Source: Lactuca virosa
Taxonomy: Eukaryota > Streptophyta > Magnoliopsida > Asterales > Asteraceae
Reading direction: 5' to 3'
Length of the DNA: 64,000 nucleotides
Assembly (NCBI GenBank): GCA_928212115.1
Contig: CAKMRJ010001112.1
Coordinates: forward strand, 402,058,216-402,122,215
In this document: piece after piece, positions 11,097 to 20,751 of the stretch
Position numbering within the stretch: the stretch's first letter is position 1
Layout: each line of letters starts with the position of its first letter
Made by a program: the position numbers and the translations under genes
The notes under the pieces: model-generated
Databases searched by the model: none
What the model was told of the DNA's origin: nothing
What the model saw: the letters and a program-made list of their open reading frames with translations, nothing else

Positions 11097-11850
11097 TGTT
11101 GGGTTTTGAGCATTCTAACACTTCCTAAGTGTACATGAAACCCTATTAAACCTTGGATCTATGTTTGTCTAAGATACATGCAAAATATTATTTTCCAAGG
11201 TTTATAACCTATCTAGCATGGCATGGGGTACTTTTAACCATAAAAGGACTAGATGAATTACATACCTTTTATTGATTGTTGATTCCTTGGAGTTTGAGAG
11301 CCAAGCACCAATAATGTGAATGCCTCAAATGGAAATCACAAATCACCACAAACTTGGAAAATGTATGAGAGAGTATACTAACTCTTGATTTTGGCCACCA
11401 CACTTACACACACATTAATGTCTTTTTCATGCAACATAAGCTTGTTTATATAGTGTACATGGTTAGGGTGAAACCCTAATAACCCATGTCTTTTCCTCTT
11501 CCAAGGATCCATGGGTAAAAGCTCCATGGATCATCCATGGACTTCCATATAAGCTTAGCCCATTCCAAATGAGTGTTAGCCCACACTATATAAATATAAT
11601 AGCCCATGATTTAATTAGTCTTCCTTTTAATCACTAAATTAATTCATAATTAATTCAAGATTAAAACTAATTAAGTAACATGACTTTATATTAATATATT
11701 ATAACTTATAATATATTAATAAATCGTAAGTATACAACTCTCATAAAATTATCCATAACTAGTTCGGGTGAAGTGCAACCCAAATGGACCATGCCGGGTC
11801 GGGTCAAGTATATACCAAATAAGTTATGGACTTAGACACCTTATCCAACA
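11097..11850 (-). repeat. Copia-2 5' LTR
   Basis: This is the promoter-bearing LTR, 754 bp, nearly identical to 3950-4703. The minus-strand TATA-like box TATATAAA is at 11445-11452. Its outer edge CCAACA abuts the target duplication TAGGT at 11851. Confidence 0.95.
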
Positions 11851-11855
11851 TAGGT

Positions 11856-13170
11856 GCCATATATGGGTGGTGTACGTCTGGTTCTGATGGAGGAGGTCCA
11901 CAAGTCTAGGTTCTCCATCCATACCGAGGCAACGAAGATGTATCGGGATCTTCGCCCTGATTATTAGTGGCCCTGCATGAAGTGGGATGTGGCCTGGTAT
12001 GTGGAGCGGTGCTTTACTTGCAAGAAAGTCAAGGCCGAGCACCAGCGACCTCACGAAATGATGCAGCCGTTGGAGATTCCCGTGTAGAAATGGGAAGACA
12101 TCACTATGGATTTCATCACAAAGTTTCCCAGGACCGCACGTGGAGTGGACTCGATTTGGGTCATCGTGGATCGGTTGACCAAGAGTGCACATTTTATCCC
12201 GATCCAGGAGAGTATATCAGCTGAGAAGCTAGCTGAGATCAACGTCTGTGAGGTGGTGGCACGTCAATGAGTGCCGATATCGGTTGTGTCACACCGAGAT
12301 GTTCGCTTTACTTCCAGATTCTGTAAGCGGTTTCACGACGAGATGGGTACTTGTCTTCACTTCAGTATAACTTTTCACCCTCAGACGGATGGGCAGAGTG
12401 AGAGGACGATTCAGACTCTGGAGCATATGCTACGTGTATGTGTATTAGATTTTGGTGGGAGTTGGGATACGTATCTTCCGTTAGCGGAATTTTCGTATAA
12501 CAACAGTTACCACGCTAGCATAGACCGACCTCCCTTCGAGATGCTCTACGGGAGGAAATGTAGGACCCCAATCTGTTGGGGCGAGGTCGGTCAGAGAGTC
12601 ATGGGGAGTATTGAGGTGGTACTGAAGACTACTGAGAAGATCCAGCAGGTCTGGAGCAGACTTTCGACTGCTCAGAGTCGGCAGAAGAGCTATGCTGACA
12701 GGCGCCGGTCAGACCTAGAGTTTCAGGTAGGAGATATGGTTCTCCTGAAGGTGTCACCTTGGAAGAGTGTCATCTGATTCAGGAAGCGGGGCAAGATGGG
12801 TCCCTGGTACATCGGTTCGTTCAGGGCTTTGGCTCGAGTGGGCCGGGTTGCGTATCGACTGGATCTGCCAGTCGATCTTAGTCAGATCCACAGTACTTTT
12901 CATGTCTCCCAGTTGCAGAAGCGTTTAGTGGATGATTCCACAGTTGTGCCTTTGGAGGATATTCAGGTGGACGACCGCCTGAACTATGTTGAGAGGCTAG
13001 TGGCGATTCTAGATCGGAAGACGAAAACCTTGAGGAACAAGGTTGTGCAGTTGGTGAAGGTGCAGTGGATGCACCGCAAGGGGTCAGAGTAGACGTGGGA
13101 GCCAGAGGAGGAGATGAGAGAGCATTATCCAAGATTATTCGAGACAGAAGACTTCGTGGATGAAGTCTGA
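11856..13170 (+). pseudogene. Gypsy-A pol: integrase and chromodomain (broken)
   Basis: This continues the Gypsy-A pol interrupted at 3945. It has the zinc-finger end CXXC near 12015, the integrase core with MDF, RDVRF and QSERT (the D, D and E positions near 12107, 12298 and 12398), and a C-terminal domain with the chromodomain-like LNYVERLVAILDRK near 12980. Nonsense codons include TAG near 12086, TGA near 12268, TGA near 12775 and TAG near 13090. Nearly all are TGG-to-TAG or CGA-to-TGA type relative to Gypsy-B. The reading ends at TGA 13168-13170. Confidence 0.85.
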
Positions 13171-13174
13171 GACA

Positions 13175-13187
13175 AGTGGGGGAGAAT
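13175..13187 (+). promoter_or_regulatory. Gypsy-A polypurine tract
   Basis: AGTGGGGGAGAAT sits immediately before the LTR start TGTAACACC. The same tract precedes the 3' LTRs of Gypsy-B, -C and -F. Confidence 0.88.
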
Positions 13188-14768
13188 TGTAACACCTGGT
13201 TCTTGGTATGTATTTAACTTATAATTTATTTCATTTTATAGAGCAACTCGACGAGTTGAGAGCCCCAAACTCGTCGAGTAGAGATCATAAGGGCCGCACA
13301 TTTTAAGTAACCTACTCGATGAGTTGGGAGGCCTCAACTTGACGAGTAGGCTGGCAGATATGAAACCCTGATTTCCGGGGTTTGCACCCTATTTAAACAC
13401 CTTAAACCTTTACTCTTGGCATCATTTCCAGCCTCTACTGTCCCAACCCTAGATCTCGAAACCCTACTGCTATTGTGAGAGTTTGTGAGCCATTTTAAGT
13501 GCTTTAGTGTGTGCTTGAAGCCATTGGAAGAAGGAAAAGCTTGAGGACACAATAATGAACTTATAGATCCAAAATCCTTGCCTCATCCACGACATTTTGC
13601 TGGTATAAAGCTTGAACCTTGCCTTGTAATTGTTTAGATCTTCTTTTAGATGTTTTTTTCTTGGTTTTGGTCCAAAGGATATGATTCTTGGGATTTGGAT
13701 GTCCCAAGTGAAGAACACTTCAGATCTAAGGTCTAGAGAGATTTTCATGACATAAAGGTGCCAACTTTATGACCATGGAAGTCCCATGCAACCTCTAGAC
13801 TGTCATTTTGGTATTTTGAAGCTTCTAATGGCCATGCATGAGGATAAAGTTTAAGACTTTACGGGATCATTTAGTCCCTAGAGTCCAGATCTATGACCTC
13901 ATGGTCTTATCTTGTAATTTTGGTGGCTTTGTTTCAAGACCTTGCCTTTTTGGTTAGGGTTAGAGCTTATTTTTCTTCTAGAGTAGGTTTTAAGGGGTAA
14001 AGTTGGAAACTTTACCCTCCTAGATGTATTTTCGGCTCAGATCTGGAACATAGGACTTGGATTTAAGAATTATGACTGAATGGATTAAGAACGGTTAGCA
14101 GACTGAAGAACTCGACGAGTTGAATGGAAGTGTCCCGATTCTATTAATAAGGAAGAACTCGACAAGTTCATGGAAGAACTCGACGAGTTGGATCGCAAAA
14201 TCACAATTCTGTGATTCATAGAAACTCAACGAGTTGAAGGGTAACTCGACGAGTTGAGTCAACTTGGAGCGTTGACTTCGACTTCGACTTTGACCTTGAA
14301 TTTGGTTATGACCATAGTTGACCCTAAGGGGCTGTGAGTATGAATTGGTATCTAAGGGGTTGTTCTGTTTAGGGGTTTGAGTAGAGCTGATCCCGGAGCA
14401 GAGATGTTTCACCTAGCATCCGACATTTGAGGTGAGTTTTCATCCTGTAGGAACGGGTCGAAGGCACCAATGCCGACTCGTATGTATGATGGTAGGTTCT
14501 AGATTTTGATCCGATGACGGGCGGTGCCCGATGAATGTTTATATGCTTTCCGGACTGCTGTTCGATGTTGGGCGATGCTAGAGGAATGTTTGTATGCTTG
14601 ATGTCTTCGTGATTCTTACATGTGTCTGTGTTTATATGTTTTCCGGACTAAGGTTCGATGTCGGGCGGTGCTCGATGAATGTTTCTATGCATTCCGGATT
14701 TCGGTCTGATGACGGGCGGTGCCCGAGGAATGTTTATATGTTTATGTTATGTGATTATTCTATGTGTA
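13188..14768 (+). repeat. Gypsy-A 3' LTR, first part
   Basis: It begins TGTAACACCTGG. Inverted repeats of the ACTCG-N-CGAGT type cluster at 13244-13350, before the TATA-like TATTTAAA (13390-13397), and again at 14107-14260. A diverged array with CGGGCGGTGCCCG hairpin cores follows at about 14505-14740. The LTR is cut at 14769 by Gypsy-C and resumes at 50465. Confidence 0.86.
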
Positions 14769-16412
14769 TGTAACGCCCCGTTTTCTGTTTAGTTATTTAA
14801 TAATAGAAAATAAGTATAAATACGAACTAATAATGATAATAATAATAATAATAATACTATCTAATAATAAGAATGAGTATTTGAGGGAAATTTCTTGATA
14901 TTTCACATTAGGGGCTAAAAGGGTTACGTTTAGAAACCTTAGAATGGAAATGTTTTTGTTTATGGGGTAGAAACTGCCATTTTGAGAAAGCTAGGGTAGA
15001 AAATGAAAATTTCGAATTTAAGCCATAATTTGCGATAGGAGGATACGATATTTGAAATTACTTTCTAACGCCGGCGATTCCTTCATATGTTAATATATAT
15101 AAACATTAAAATTAATCAATTAATCATAATAATAACCCTAAACTCTCATATCAAGTGAGAGTAACAAAAAGAAATTGCGAGAGAGAAGAAAGCAGCGGGG
15201 AGAAAAGAAAGGAGGTGCCGGAAGTGTTGTATCGCTGGAAAGGGGAAGTAGTCAAGGTGTTTATTGGTGGTGTCAAGCATCTCTCCAAAGTAAGCCTTTA
15301 CACCTCTTTTCTTCTTTTTCGAAATCAACACCATCACCATGGGTGGTGGCAGCCACCGTCGGCCAGCTTATCATGGTGGCAGTAGGTATCGTGTCCCTAA
15401 GGTGGCTGTGTTCAATGGTATGGTCTAGGGGCCGATTTGATGCAAGAAAACCCTAACCCTAATTGACAAACTCTAATAATGGCAATCTACTTTGTTTCTC
15501 CTAAAAGCAATGATCTTTGGTGTGGGAGATGAAGATTTTTATTGGATTTTTGACTCAATAGGTTGTCACTACTGTTAGTGACTTGATTCTAGAAAATAAG
15601 TCATTTTGGATTGGGTCTTAATGGGTTAAGAAGCTAATTAACCCTAAAAAGTCAAAGTTGTAAATTTCTGGAAATGCCCTAATCTGTCCAGATCTTTGAA
15701 AGATCATATCTCGGTCATGGAAAACCCTTTTTGGTCGAAACCAAAACCCAAAGTTTCATATTTTAGTTATGTACACTTTATTAGTTTTGACCGGAAGCCA
15801 TAAATGCCTCTAACTAGGGTGAAATCGACAATTTACCCAGACTGGTCCGTAATGAACTGTTTTGCAAGGCAGTTTTGTAAAAATCGCAAAAAATTATAGA
15901 AAAATCATACAGAGGTGTGCGCATACTACTTTTAAATAAGTTTTTAAAAATAAGGTGATTAAGAAGGGCAAAATAGGTACCTAACAGACCATAACTTCTA
16001 TGTAAAAATCTGGAAAATTAACCCATGAGCCATTTGTACTTTTGAGATACCAAAGGACCATAACCTAGCTATTTTTTGTCATTATTAGGAAGTTGAAGGT
16101 TGATCTGGTGTGAAGCGGTGTTTGGATTATTTGAAGGATGTTTGACTACTTGAGGTGAGTTCGTCACTTCATAACCTTAAGGTATTATATGCCTACTGTT
16201 AGGTCGGGTGAGACTAGGAACTATATGGTTGATAGTTAAAGTAATACTTGTTGCATTAGTTATATTTGATGTACTTATTTGTTAGGTGGAATGTATAAGC
16301 ATGATATGTTTGGGATCCACGGTTGAATACCGAGTCCATATGTTAGGTCTCGACGGCTAAATACTGAGCCGACTGACCGAAGGCCATTGTGCCAAGTCAG
16401 GGGGACTGAATA
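14769..16412 (+). repeat. Gypsy-C 5' LTR, part 1
   Basis: It begins TGTAACGCCCCG and aligns with 48246 onward, including an AAT microsatellite at about 14830-14860 that is shorter than in the 3' LTR. It ends at the Gypsy-B edge, where roughly 85 bp present in the 3' LTR (about 49930-50008) are missing. Confidence 0.85.
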
Positions 16413-16608
16413 AGTACCTGGTTCCTGGTATGTATTTTATTTAAGTAATTTTGCATTTTTGGCCTGGGACTCGGCGAGTTGAAGGCCCAACTCGCCGAGT
16501 AGAAGCGGGATGAGACGAGGGATTTAAGTGATGGACTCGTCGAGTCGGGTCCCGGACTCGACGAGTAGGCTCTGTCTGGACAAAACCCTAATCTGAGGGT
16601 TTGCACCC

Positions 16609-16616
16609 TATTTAAA
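16609..16616 (+). promoter_or_regulatory. Gypsy-B TATA-like box
   Basis: TATTTAAA within CACCCTATTTAAACAACC. The identical context occurs at 24299-24306 in the 3' LTR, and TATTTAAA at 13390-13397 in Gypsy-A. It lies about 200 bp into the LTR and would place the start of transcription near 16640. Promoter function is inferred from position. Confidence 0.6.
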
Positions 16617-17161
16617 CAACCTTATACAGCCTCCATCGCCCCTTTATGCTCCCAGAAACCCTCCATAGCAAACCCTAAGTGTTTTGGTGCAAGATCTAAG
16701 GCTTTTGAGTTATTTTTGTGGGTTTTGACCTCAAGGAAGGAGGAAGAGCATAGAAGGATCAAGAGGAGACTGAAGGATTCGAGTTTGGTTCATCATTTGC
16801 AGTCTTTGAAAGGTATAAAGTCTGTACCTTGCTTGCTTGTTTGTTAGATCCCTTTTTGGGGAAGATTTAGGGCTTTTTAAGCCATATGAGGTAGCCAACC
16901 ATGATTGCAAACATGGTTGGGGGTCAAGACTTCGGATCTAAGTCTTGGGAGGGGTCACAAGGCAGATTTGGGTTGCTTTTGCACTCAAGGAAGGCCCTAT
17001 GCAACATAAGAGCCATTTTAGAGCCTTTTAGGCTCAAAAGTCCCATGCATGCATGTAAAGTTCGAAACTTTACGTGCTAGATCGAGCTTAGGGGCTTGGA
17101 TCTATCTTTTGGTCAAAGGTTGTACAACAGAAATCGAGGATTTAGGGTGTGGACGTTATCG

Positions 17162-17611
17162 ACTCGGCGAGTCCGTTCTTGGGACTCGACGAGTCCAAGG
17201 CATAAAGTCCCATGTCTGTTGAGGGTCAAAAGAACTCAGTTGGGTGTTAGAAAGGTTGTAGAAGGTCCGAAGGAGTGACCCAATGTATTGGACTTAGCCT
17301 TAGACCTGGAGTTCATGGGACTCGACGAGTGCCAGAACAGACTCGGCGAGTCCAAGGCAATCTCATTATGGTTGAAGATAAACTCGACGAGTTGTTCATA
17401 CAACTCGGCGAGTCAAGGCCAGAACTTGTTCATCAGATGAAGGTGAACTCGACGAGTGTTCATACCGCTCGACGAGTCGGATGAAGTTTCATCCGCAGGG
17501 GTGTTAGAAGGAGAACTCGTCGAGTCGTTGCTAAACTCGACGAGTAGAGTCGTGGATGAGGACAGTTGAAGAGATAGGGACTCGACGAGTTGGCAGCCCA
17601 ACTCGGCGAGT
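17162..17611. repeat. ACTCG-N-CGAGT inverted-repeat cluster 2 (Gypsy-B 5' LTR)
   Basis: About twelve copies of an 11-bp inverted repeat occur in 450 bp, with the centre base G, C, A or T. Examples: 17162-17172 and 17601-17611. They lie downstream of the TATA-like box, so they would be in the transcript. The same cluster is in the 3' LTR at about 24850-25305. Confidence 0.92.
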
Positions 17612-18659
17612 CGGGTCACTTGGAAGTTGACTTTGACTTTGACTTGGACTTGGCCAGGGGTAAAATGGTCATTTTACCCTAATAATAGATTTCAGACTCT
17701 GATTAAGTGTTTTGTGAGGATTATAGCCGGAGGATTTCCGGAGCAGCAGCAGACAGAGATTTCCCGCACAGATTATCAGCAGCTACTCGTTCGAGGTGAG
17801 TTACCTTCCAGTAGCGGTGGGTCTACGACCACAATGTCGGCCCACCAGTAGGAGTTGTATGTTGGATGATTGTCTTTGTGATATTCATCTAGGTTTGCTA
17901 CTACCTGATATGTTATATGTTAGCATGATATGTATATGTGACAGTAGTAGAGTCCGGTTGTTAGGACCGGAGGGTAGGTCAGACACCCCAGATATGTCTG
18001 ACAGTATGTGATGATATGATTATATGCTGGCATGATATGTTATATGTGATAGTGGGAGTAGGGAGGGAATAGTCCGCAAGTTCGGTTGTCAGGACCGAAG
18101 GGTAGGTCGGACACCCCAGAAACGTCTGACAGTATGTTTACGTTATGATATATGTGATAGTAGCAGTAGGGGTGGAATAGTCCCCGAGGTTCGGTTGATA
18201 GGACCGAAGGGTAGGTCAGCACCCCAGAATGGCTTGACATGGGTAGGTCAGCACCCCAGAATGGCTTGACACGGGTAGGTCGGCACCCCAGATTGGCCGT
18301 ACTGGGTAGGTCGGGCACCCCAGAATTGCCCGGCAGTATGAATGCGATATGTCTGTATGGTATGTGGTATGATGGGGGAACTCACTACGCTTTGTGCTTA
18401 CAGTTTTAGTTTTGGTTTCAGGTACCTCTTCGTCTAAGTGGAAGGAGCCGGCAGTGTAGCAGTGCATCACACACACATGATTTCCGCATGGAGTTTTCTG
18501 GGATTGTACTCTGAGATTTTACTTTGACATTATGATTTCAGACACATTGTTATAGTTTTGTTTGCAAATGATATGGCTTGGGAAATGTTTTGGTAAACTA
18601 TGTTGAGAATTACTTAATTTAAAAAAAAAATTGGGCTTGGAAATTGGGATGTTACAAGT

Positions 18660-18671
18660 TGGTATCAGAGC
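18660..18671 (+). promoter_or_regulatory. Gypsy-B primer-binding site (tRNA-iMet)
   Basis: TGGTATCAGAGC begins three bases after the LTR end at 18656. Confidence 0.95.
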
Positions 18672-19478
18672 CCTGGTTTGAGGGATTCGGACACACCCTC
18701 GGGAGTGTCTGGACTCAAACCGAGGGATTTAAAAGATTTTTACAAAGAAAATGGTTTTCTAAAATCTGAGTCAAAGGGTTTTGAGAAAGAACAAGGTGTG
18801 TGATGCGTGCGACCAGCCGAGCTCAAGTAAGTTTTCCCCAAGATACCCATACCTGTTATAATAAGTTATATGATATATGATTCTGAGGACTGCATGCTAG
18901 ATTAGGGCTAAGGATCTAGGAGGATGCCTTGTATACCTGATGTATATGATTCTGAGAACTGTATGCTGGAGTAGGGCCAAGGATCTAGGAAGGATTCCTT
19001 ATATGCATGTTGTACGAGCTGTATGCTAGGACTGTTTAGTCAGCAGTAGGATAGCCTGATTAGGTTATGCCTGATGCGGTTACTCGATGCACGAATGCTG
19101 CTTGCTTTGTACTTAAGGGGTCCCGACTAACTTTAACTAACTAGTGAGCGGATATTTATCAGTACTCACAAGCTAGTTAGGGAAGGGAAGCAGGGACTCC
19201 TAGTGCAGCTGATGGCGGAGAGTAGGTCAGAGAGTGCCCCAGGAAAGCCTGGGATGAGACTAGATGGAAAGGGATATTGGTTAAGGGACCTGGTGAAGTC
19301 GAGATAGTCCTTGAGGAAAGTACAGATAGATGTGAAAGGTAGTATGGGCCCATACTACTGGAAGCAGAGGATCCGTACTCGAATCAAGGAAGGTTGAGAC
19401 AGAACCGGGAACCTTGGAGAGTGTGTTAGACCTCTCGAGAGTATGTATGATCCTGACATTTACGCGTGTATTTTCAGC
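18672..19478 (+). other. Gypsy-B 5' leader
   Basis: About 800 bp between PBS and the gag ATG, with no supported coding frame. It carries the block shared with Gypsy-F and Gypsy-C leaders, including the two-part hairpin at 19319-19379. A CAG just before the gag ATG could act as a splice acceptor, but no donor is identified. Confidence 0.7.
19319..19379 (+). promoter_or_regulatory. Candidate RNA dimerisation/packaging hairpin (Gypsy-B leader)
   Basis: The outer stem pairs AGTACAGAT (19319-19327) with ATCCGTACT (19371-19379), 8 of 9 positions. The apical stem pairs GGTAGTAT (19338-19345) with ATACTACT (19352-19359), 8 bp including one G-U, around the self-complementary loop GGGCCC (19346-19351). 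The element lies 100 bp before gag. Gypsy-F and Gypsy-C keep the fold with changed bases. The layout resembles a retroviral kissing-loop dimerisation site; the function is inferred. Confidence 0.6.
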
Positions 19479-20720
19479 ATGGTGACCACGCGACATGGAG
19501 CAGGAGGTTCCGGATCAGGATCAGGATCAAGCTCGGGTGCAGGATCCGAGCAGGTTGATGACGGGCTGCGCGAGTTCATCGCGTCTGAGATCATGAGAGG
19601 CATTCTTGAGTCGACCCCGGTCATTTTCGGGTCGATCAAGGAAGGGATTGTTGAGCTGATGGAGGATCGCCTCCGGGCATTCAGGAGTGATATGGCGTCT
19701 AGCCAGACAAGTACGTGCACACTGTCCTTTAAGGACTTCCGTGGGAGTGGTGCGCCGGATTATCACGGGGTGAAAGACCCCATCGCTGCCAGGAGATGGA
19801 TCATAGACATTGAGTCTGCACAGTTGACGAGCTTCTGCCCGGAAGGGTCGAAGGTCCGCTTTGATGCGGGATGTTTGAGGGATAGAGCTAGAGACTGGTG
19901 GGGGTTTATTGGTGACTCATTGGGAGCCCCAGCCGTCGAGGCTATGACGTGGTCAGATTTCGTGACCAGATTCAGAGCTGAGTTTGCGCCGGCTGTAGAG
20001 CTTCAGCAGCTGGCCAAAGAGTTTTTGGATATGAGGCAGACTACGGAGACTGTGGCGGAGATCACCGCCAAGTTCCGGGAGAGAGCATTGTTGGTACCCC
20101 AGTATGCGGGGGATGAGGAGATGCGAAAGACCCGCTACCATGATATGTTGAGGGCTGATATTCGGGAGCATGTCAGCTACTCTGCCTGCCCGACCTTGGA
20201 GTCCATGATTGCCAGGGCGCGGGAGAGGGAGCTCGATTTGGAGCATGTGAGGAAGAGGAAAGCTGAGTCTGAGCAGGTTACAAGGGTTTCGGGGAAGAAA
20301 CCAAAGGGATCCGACGTTAGGTCGAAGGGCCAGCCGGGCCAGAGCCGCTGCAGGAAGTGCGGCAGGCCGCATGAGGGAGCTTGTAGAGCAGGATTGTCAG
20401 GCTGCTACAAGTACGGCAAGACGGGGCACTTTGGCAGGGATTGTACTGCCCCCGCCCCCACAGTACAGATGACAGACCTGATTTGCTTCCATTGCAATCA
20501 GAGGGGCCACAAAAAGGCCAATTGCCCGAGATTGACAGCAGCGTCAGCAGCGGCGCCGGTTTCAGCGACAACGCGGGTTGCAGATGGTCGGAAGGCTAAG
20601 ACAGAGGCTCCAGTGGTGCGGAGCCGAGCATTTCAGTTGACAGCCGAGGAGGCACGCGCTGCACCCGATGTAGTGACGGGTATGATTCCTTTCTTATGCT
20701 TTTATTTTATGGCGCTGTGA
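19479..20720 (+). CDS. Gypsy-B Gag (unspliced form, about 413 aa)
   Basis: Gag forms the particle and binds genomic RNA. The start at 19479 (MVTTRHG) is chosen over the in-frame Met at 19443 because Gypsy-C begins its gag with the same MVTTR. A Gly/Ser-rich N-terminus (residues about 8-25) precedes the capsid region with the conserved W-W pair near residue 130, then a basic linker. Three cysteine motifs follow: CRKCGRPHEGAC, CYKYGKTGHFGRDC (second Cys changed to Tyr) and CFHCNQRGHKKANC. Codons after 20679 lie in the candidate intron and add about 13 residues before TGA at 20718-20720. It is the only complete Gag frame in the gypsy copies here. Confidence 0.85.
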   Translation: MVTTRHGAGGSGSGSGSSSGAGSEQVDDGLREFIASEIMRGILESTPVIFGSIKEGIVELMEDRLRAFRSDMASSQTSTCTLSFKDFRGSGAPDYHGVKDPIAARRWIIDIESAQLTSFCPEGSKVRFDAGCLRDRARDWWGFIGDSLGAPAVEAMTWSDFVTRFRAEFAPAVELQQLAKEFLDMRQTTETVAEITAKFRERALLVPQYAGDEEMRKTRYHDMLRADIREHVSYSACPTLESMIARARERELDLEHVRKRKAESEQVTRVSGKKPKGSDVRSKGQPGQSRCRKCGRPHEGACRAGLSGCYKYGKTGHFGRDCTAPAPTVQMTDLICFHCNQRGHKKANCPRLTAASAAAPVSATTRVADGRKAKTEAPVVRSRAFQLTAEEARAAPDVVTGMIPFLCFYFMAL

Positions 20721-20751
20721 TCTTGATATGTTATGTGTGTGCTCTGTTTAG
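20680..20751 (+). other. Candidate 72-nt GT-AG intron between gag and protease (Gypsy-B)
   Basis: It starts GTATGA after ACGG and ends CTGTTTAG before GATCC. Two in-frame TGA codons (20718-20720, 20724-20726) lie inside it and none in the flanking frame until 21180. Removal joins the codons for Thr-Gly-Ser-Phe exactly as in Gypsy-A, whose candidate differs in length (68 nt) and sequence. Retained: Gag; spliced: Gag-Pol. Confidence 0.72.

Larger units (their letters stand above)
3950..11850 (-). mobile_element. Copia-2: complete Ty1/copia retrotransposon (7,901 bp)
   Basis: Two 754-bp LTRs enclose leader, gag, protease, integrase, RT and RNase H on the minus strand. The perfect 5-bp target duplication TAGGT lies at 3945-3949 and 11851-11855, and Gypsy-A integrase-region sequence resumes across it. 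I count about 6 substitutions and no indel between LTRs (about 0.8%). At the often-used 1.3e-8 substitutions per site per year this suggests roughly 0.3 million years, a rate assumption rather than a measurement. Coding is interrupted at four points despite the youth of the copy. Confidence 0.95.
16413..18656 (+). repeat. Gypsy-B 5' LTR (2,244 bp)
   Basis: It matches 24101-26353 apart from the missing first three bases. Parts in order: inverted-repeat cluster 1 (16469-16567), TATTTAAA (16609-16616), inverted-repeat cluster 2 (17162-17611, about 12 copies), and an array of GGGTAGGTC...CACCCCAGA units (four at 18209-18336 with 31-32-bp period, two more near 17971 and 18101). It ends GGGATGTTACA. 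Confidence 0.94.

Noticed and set aside
14769..16412. Gypsy-C 5' LTR piece as a solo LTR
   Set aside because: The remaining LTR parts, PBS and interior are recovered at 26354-26586 and 43528 onward, so it is a split 5' LTR.
18209..18336. Possible CRISPR-like array (regular GGGTAGGTC units)
   Set aside because: Units are adjacent without unique spacers, diverge gradually and are present in both LTRs of a plant retrotransposon; simple tandem repeats.
19440..19478. Short intron just before Gypsy-B gag (GTATGT...TTTTCAG)
   Set aside because: The GT-AG distance is only about 38 nt, too short for a typical plant intron, and neither Gypsy-C nor Gypsy-F supports it.
19953..20372. Minus-strand open frame of 139 codons opposite Gypsy-B gag
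   Set aside because: It lies fully opposite the conserved gag frame, with no motif of its own; it is a shadow of the GC-rich coding strand.
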